Source: Candidatus Nezhaarchaeota archaeon
GTDB lineage: Archaea > Thermoproteota > Methanomethylicia > Nezhaarchaeales > B40-G2
Assembly: GCA_026413605.1 (NCBI GenBank)
Contig: JAOAKM010000007.1
Coordinates: 1-42,270 of the forward strand
Reading direction: 5' to 3'
Length of the DNA: 42,270 bases
Shown: in pieces, positions 40,057 to 42,270 of the stretch
How positions within the stretch are numbered: position 1 is the stretch's first letter
How the letters are laid out: every line of letters starts with the position of its first letter
Translations under genes and position numbers: made by a program
Notes under the pieces: model-generated
What the model was told of the DNA's origin: nothing
What the model saw: only the letters and a program-made list of their open reading frames with translations
The model's database searches: none

Positions 40057-40427
40057 TCCATAATCACCTCGCAGCTCTCTATTGCCCTCTTCGCCGTTGG
40101 CTCATCGTAATACATGCCGGGGTAGCCAGAGTCGAAGGCGCTGGGGTACCTTGATGGTATGTAGTGCCTATCGAGCTCCCTGGCCTTTACGTACAAGCCC
40201 TCTGCGACCGCTTCGCAGTCCTTAATGGAGTCCAAGAGCTCGACGACGCTGTGCCCCCAGGAGCTCCTGCCGTGAGCGTATAGGAGGGCCTTGACCGCCT
40301 TCTCAGCGGCTTGTTGAGCCTGAAAGCAGGCCCACTCATAGCTCTCGTTGGCTAGACTGTTGCGAGCAGCTTTAAGGTCCCTGAGTGCTTGTAGAAGCCG
40401 CCTCTTAGCCTCCTCAATGACCTCCAT
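40014..40427 (-). CDS. HEPN-domain protein (HEPN/MNT toxin)
   Basis: 137 residues, all helical. EWACFQAQQAAEKAVKALLYAHG (about 31-53) is the HEPN helix pair, and R83-x4-H88 (RELDRH) is the RNase-type R-x4-6-H motif, so the protein is probably an active ribonuclease. The later YPGMYYDEPTAKRAIESCEVIMEWV is typical of HEPN partners of MNT proteins. GAGGGA precedes the ATG. The MNT gene follows with overlap; the pair is a likely toxin-antitoxin or defence module. Confidence 0.88.
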   Translation of the reverse strand: MEVIEEAKRRLLQALRDLKAARNSLANESYEWACFQAQQAAEKAVKALLYAHGRSSWGHSVVELLDSIKDCEAVAEGLYVKARELDRHYIPSRYPSAFDSGYPGMYYDEPTAKRAIESCEVIMEWVEKRLKDLGLGL

Positions 40428-40524
40428 GTCCCTCAGGAGGAAACTAGCACTGAATGAGATAAGCTTAGCCCCCTATGAAGACCTATGGTGGCTGGCTACG
40501 GTGCTAAGCAACTGTTTTAGCAGA

Positions 40525-40552
40525 GCTACTTCACTAAGCTTAGTGGAGTAGC
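40525..40552. repeat. 28-bp inverted repeat between HEPN and polyprenyl synthase
   Basis: GCTACT-T-CACTAAG is followed directly by CTTAGTG-G-AGTAGC: 14-bp arms with no spacer and one T/G pair that would be G-U in RNA. It lies about 100 bp upstream of the HEPN ATG and about 155 bp after the synthase stop. It could be an autoregulatory operator of the HEPN/MNT operon or a hairpin at the end of the synthase transcript. A second small inverted repeat (GCTAA/TTAGC, near 40503-40521) adjoins it. Confidence 0.6.
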
Positions 40553-40706
40553 TTAGCGTAGCTAGTCCTCGGCTGGGCCCTCCTAATTGATAAGCCTAGT
40601 AGCTCTTAAGGAGCCCCGTGGGCCTCTTGGCAGGGCGCTAGGCGCGTCTGAAGACGCCCCGAGTTTTAGTTTAAACCTCCTCGCTAAGGAAGGTGTTTCT
40701 AGCTAA

Positions 40707-41708
40707 TTAGGCTCCTTCGATCAACGGCGGCACCGTCGCCTTGAGCAGTATCCTTAAGCCCTCTACGTCCCCCCTTACTTCATCGAGGGCCTTCTCAGCC
40801 TCCGCGCTGAGCTGCCTTAAGACCTCTAGCGTGTACCTAACTCCTCCGCCCCTCTCAGTTAGCCTTACCACTTCCCTCAGCTCCTCTACGCTCAGCTCAG
40901 TTTTCGAGAGGAGCTCCCTAAGCCTCCCCGAGGACCTCCTAGACCTTAGGGCCCTTAGCACCGGTAGCGGCAGGCTCTCGTAGAGCACTCTATTCTTAAG
41001 CTCAACGCGATACTCTAGCAGGTCCTCTAGGTCGTCCCTAACGATAGCCATCATCCCGAGCCTCCTACCGAACCTTCCGAGCGCCTCGCGCTGCTGCTCA
41101 CCCCCCTCGCCGATGGCCGCTCCGAGCCTAGCGTAGGCCTCTACGTCCGCCGCCTTCTTCTCTACTAGCTTTAAGTACTGCGGGACGGCGACGTCCAGGC
41201 GCCTCACGAAGCCTAGCTCCATGGCCTCAGCCTCCCCCAGCTCGAAGATCAGCCTCATTATCCTCTCGGCCTCCCCTCCCCCCAACCCCATCTCGCTTAG
41301 CGTAGACGCTAGCCTCCAAGCCCCTCCCACCAACAGGGCGTCGCCCAGCAGCATAGTTACCTCTGGGCCGAAGAGGCCTAGGATAGTCTTTCTACGCCTA
41401 GGCCCCCTAGTTATTGAGCGGTCTATTATGTCGTCGTGTAGGTCGAAGCCCCCGCTCAGCAAGATGAGCGGGGCGGCCGCTCTAAGCGCCTTCTCCACGT
41501 CCCCTCCGACGGCCCTACAGCTGAGCGCTACTATGGCCGGCCTAGCTAAGTCCCTCCACCCAGCCCTAAGCTTATCTAGGGCCTTCCTAACGCTAGGGGC
41601 AGCTATCTCCCACTCTTCAGCTATCCTCCACGCTTCTCTTAGAGCCCTCCCCCCGAGCTCCTCTACTATCCTCCACGCCTCCCTTAAGACCTCCTGCCTA
41701 GCCGCCAC
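40707..41708 (-). CDS. Polyprenyl (isoprenyl) diphosphate synthase
   Basis: 333 residues. The first aspartate-rich motif is D92-D93-I-I-D96 (LHDDIIDRS, followed by RGPRRRKTIL) and the second is D225-D226-L-E-D229 (VRDDLEDLL), so both Mg2+-diphosphate sites are intact. Family members make geranylgeranyl or longer prenyl diphosphates for archaeal lipids and quinones. It differs from a textbook GGPP synthase in details (no FARM-type residues examined here), so chain length is open. The N-terminus has a seven-codon tandem repeat (LREAWRI-x-EE twice). GTG start overlapping the end of the MFS gene. A decayed copy of its 3' end lies at 39370-39636. Confidence 0.88.
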   Translation of the reverse strand: MAARQEVLREAWRIVEELGGRALREAWRIAEEWEIAAPSVRKALDKLRAGWRDLARPAIVALSCRAVGGDVEKALRAAAPLILLSGGFDLHDDIIDRSITRGPRRRKTILGLFGPEVTMLLGDALLVGGAWRLASTLSEMGLGGGEAERIMRLIFELGEAEAMELGFVRRLDVAVPQYLKLVEKKAADVEAYARLGAAIGEGGEQQREALGRFGRRLGMMAIVRDDLEDLLEYRVELKNRVLYESLPLPVLRALRSRRSSGRLRELLSKTELSVEELREVVRLTERGGGVRYTLEVLRQLSAEAEKALDEVRGDVEGLRILLKATVPPLIEGA

Positions 41709-42270
41709 CCCCTGCGCTCGGCCTCTTGAGGCCTAGTGACATCAGCGCCCCTGCGAAGGACACTAGGCAAGCGGTTAGGAAGGGGGCCTGGAAGCCCCCC
41801 GTGCTAACTATGAGGTGCCCCCCTACGTATGGGCCGATGGCCTGGCCTATGCCGAAGAAGAGACTGACGAAGCCCGCGGCCGCGGCCCTCAGCTCAGGCC
41901 TAACGTAGTCTGCGGCTGCTACGATAGCCACCGTGGGAACGCTCCAAGCAGCTACTCCGAATAGGGTGGCTGAGGCGTAGAGCCCGTACGGAGGGACGGC
42001 TAGGGCGAAGAGGAGGTACGATAGAGCGAGGACGGTGTAGGCCAGCGACATCCCGTGCCTCCTGCCTAGAAGGTCTGAGACCCACCCCCAGAGGACTCCG
42101 CTTATAATGCTAAGCGCGCCGGCGATGAACCAGAGCCCTCCTGCCTCAGCCGGGGCCCACCCGAACGCCTTACGTAGGTAGTGCGCGAAGTAGGTGACGT
42201 ATATTATGTACGAGAAGCCGTACATGAAGTAGGTCAGGCCCACCATCCAGACCCTGCTCGACCTATACAC
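41698..42270 (-). CDS. MFS transporter, C-terminal half (gene runs off the window)
   Basis: 190 residues with six hydrophobic helices, starting at the window edge with a transmembrane segment equivalent to helix 7 of a 12-helix MFS protein. The open frame's first codon is not a start. The loop GWVSDLLGRRHGMSL is the conserved G-x-x-x-D-x-x-G-R-R cytoplasmic loop (helix 8-9 repeat), and GIGQAIGPYVGGHL matches the helix 11 pattern. The overall style suggests a YbfB/YjiJ- or sugar/acid-type permease; the substrate cannot be assigned. The stop overlaps the polyprenyl synthase start by 11 bp. Confidence 0.8.
   Translation of the reverse strand: MYRSSRVWMVGLTYFMYGFSYIIYVTYFAHYLRKAFGWAPAEAGGLWFIAGALSIISGVLWGWVSDLLGRRHGMSLAYTVLALSYLLFALAVPPYGLYASATLFGVAAWSVPTVAIVAAADYVRPELRAAAAGFVSLFFGIGQAIGPYVGGHLIVSTGGFQAPFLTACLVSFAGALMSLGLKRPSAGGGG

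Overview
The window is archaeal chromosome. Evidence: archaeal-type LeuRS, PurS plus a stand-alone PurL and PurQ, the archaeal CoA route (pantoate kinase plus phosphopantothenate synthetase), the archaeal pterin enzymes MptA, MptE and MptD, a tetraether-synthase-like radical SAM protein, class III signal-peptide pilins, TATA-box promoters with leaderless or very short-leader starts, and a TackOD1 zinc-ribbon protein. TackOD1 and the overall gene set suggest a thermophilic TACK-group archaeon able to make tetrahydromethanopterin; I cannot name the lineage from sequence alone. GTG and TTG starts are very common. No rRNA, tRNA or CRISPR array was seen.

Layout. 1-4.7 kb: tail of a PhoU-like gene, leuS, and convergent mgtE. 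4.8-11.2 kb (minus strand): a six-gene operon, coaBC > pantoate kinase > HPS-RraA fusion > ketopantoate reductase > phosphopantothenate synthetase > aspartate/tyrosine decarboxylase. It holds most of the route to 4'-phosphopantetheine, with panB absent and a formaldehyde-type aldolase fusion in the middle. 11.2-16.9 kb: purS-purL-UDG-like and purQ, interrupted by antisense larC, with a strongly structured 295-bp region in front of purS. 16.9-22.1 kb: a membrane HExxH protein, an ornithine cyclodeaminase-family dehydrogenase, DUF1152, a Tes-like radical SAM enzyme, a DUF22-like protein and a membrane-anchored hypothetical. 22.3-28.3 kb: two divergent operons separated by 11 bp. One carries DUF447, a CitG homologue and two tandem nucleotidyltransferase paralogues; the other carries mptA-mptE-mptD. 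Together they look like a methanopterin biosynthesis locus.

28.5-42.3 kb is more accessory. An AbrB/VapC-like pair is followed by about 0.8 kb without convincing genes. Next comes a type IV pilus island: TackOD1 protein, a KaiC-family protein without a normal P-loop, two TadC-type membrane proteins, the assembly ATPase, three pilin-like proteins, a coiled-coil protein and a winged-helix regulator. Then a HEPN/MNT pair is flanked on one side by an intact polyprenyl synthase gene and on the other by a decayed duplicate of that gene's 3' third, with a long inverted repeat in between. The window ends inside an MFS transporter.

The most interesting items are the CitG/nucleotidyltransferase set as candidate late methanopterin enzymes, the HPS-RraA fusion inside the CoA operon, the TackOD1/degenerate-KaiC pilus island, the duplicated synthase fragment beside HEPN-MNT, and the structured region upstream of purS.
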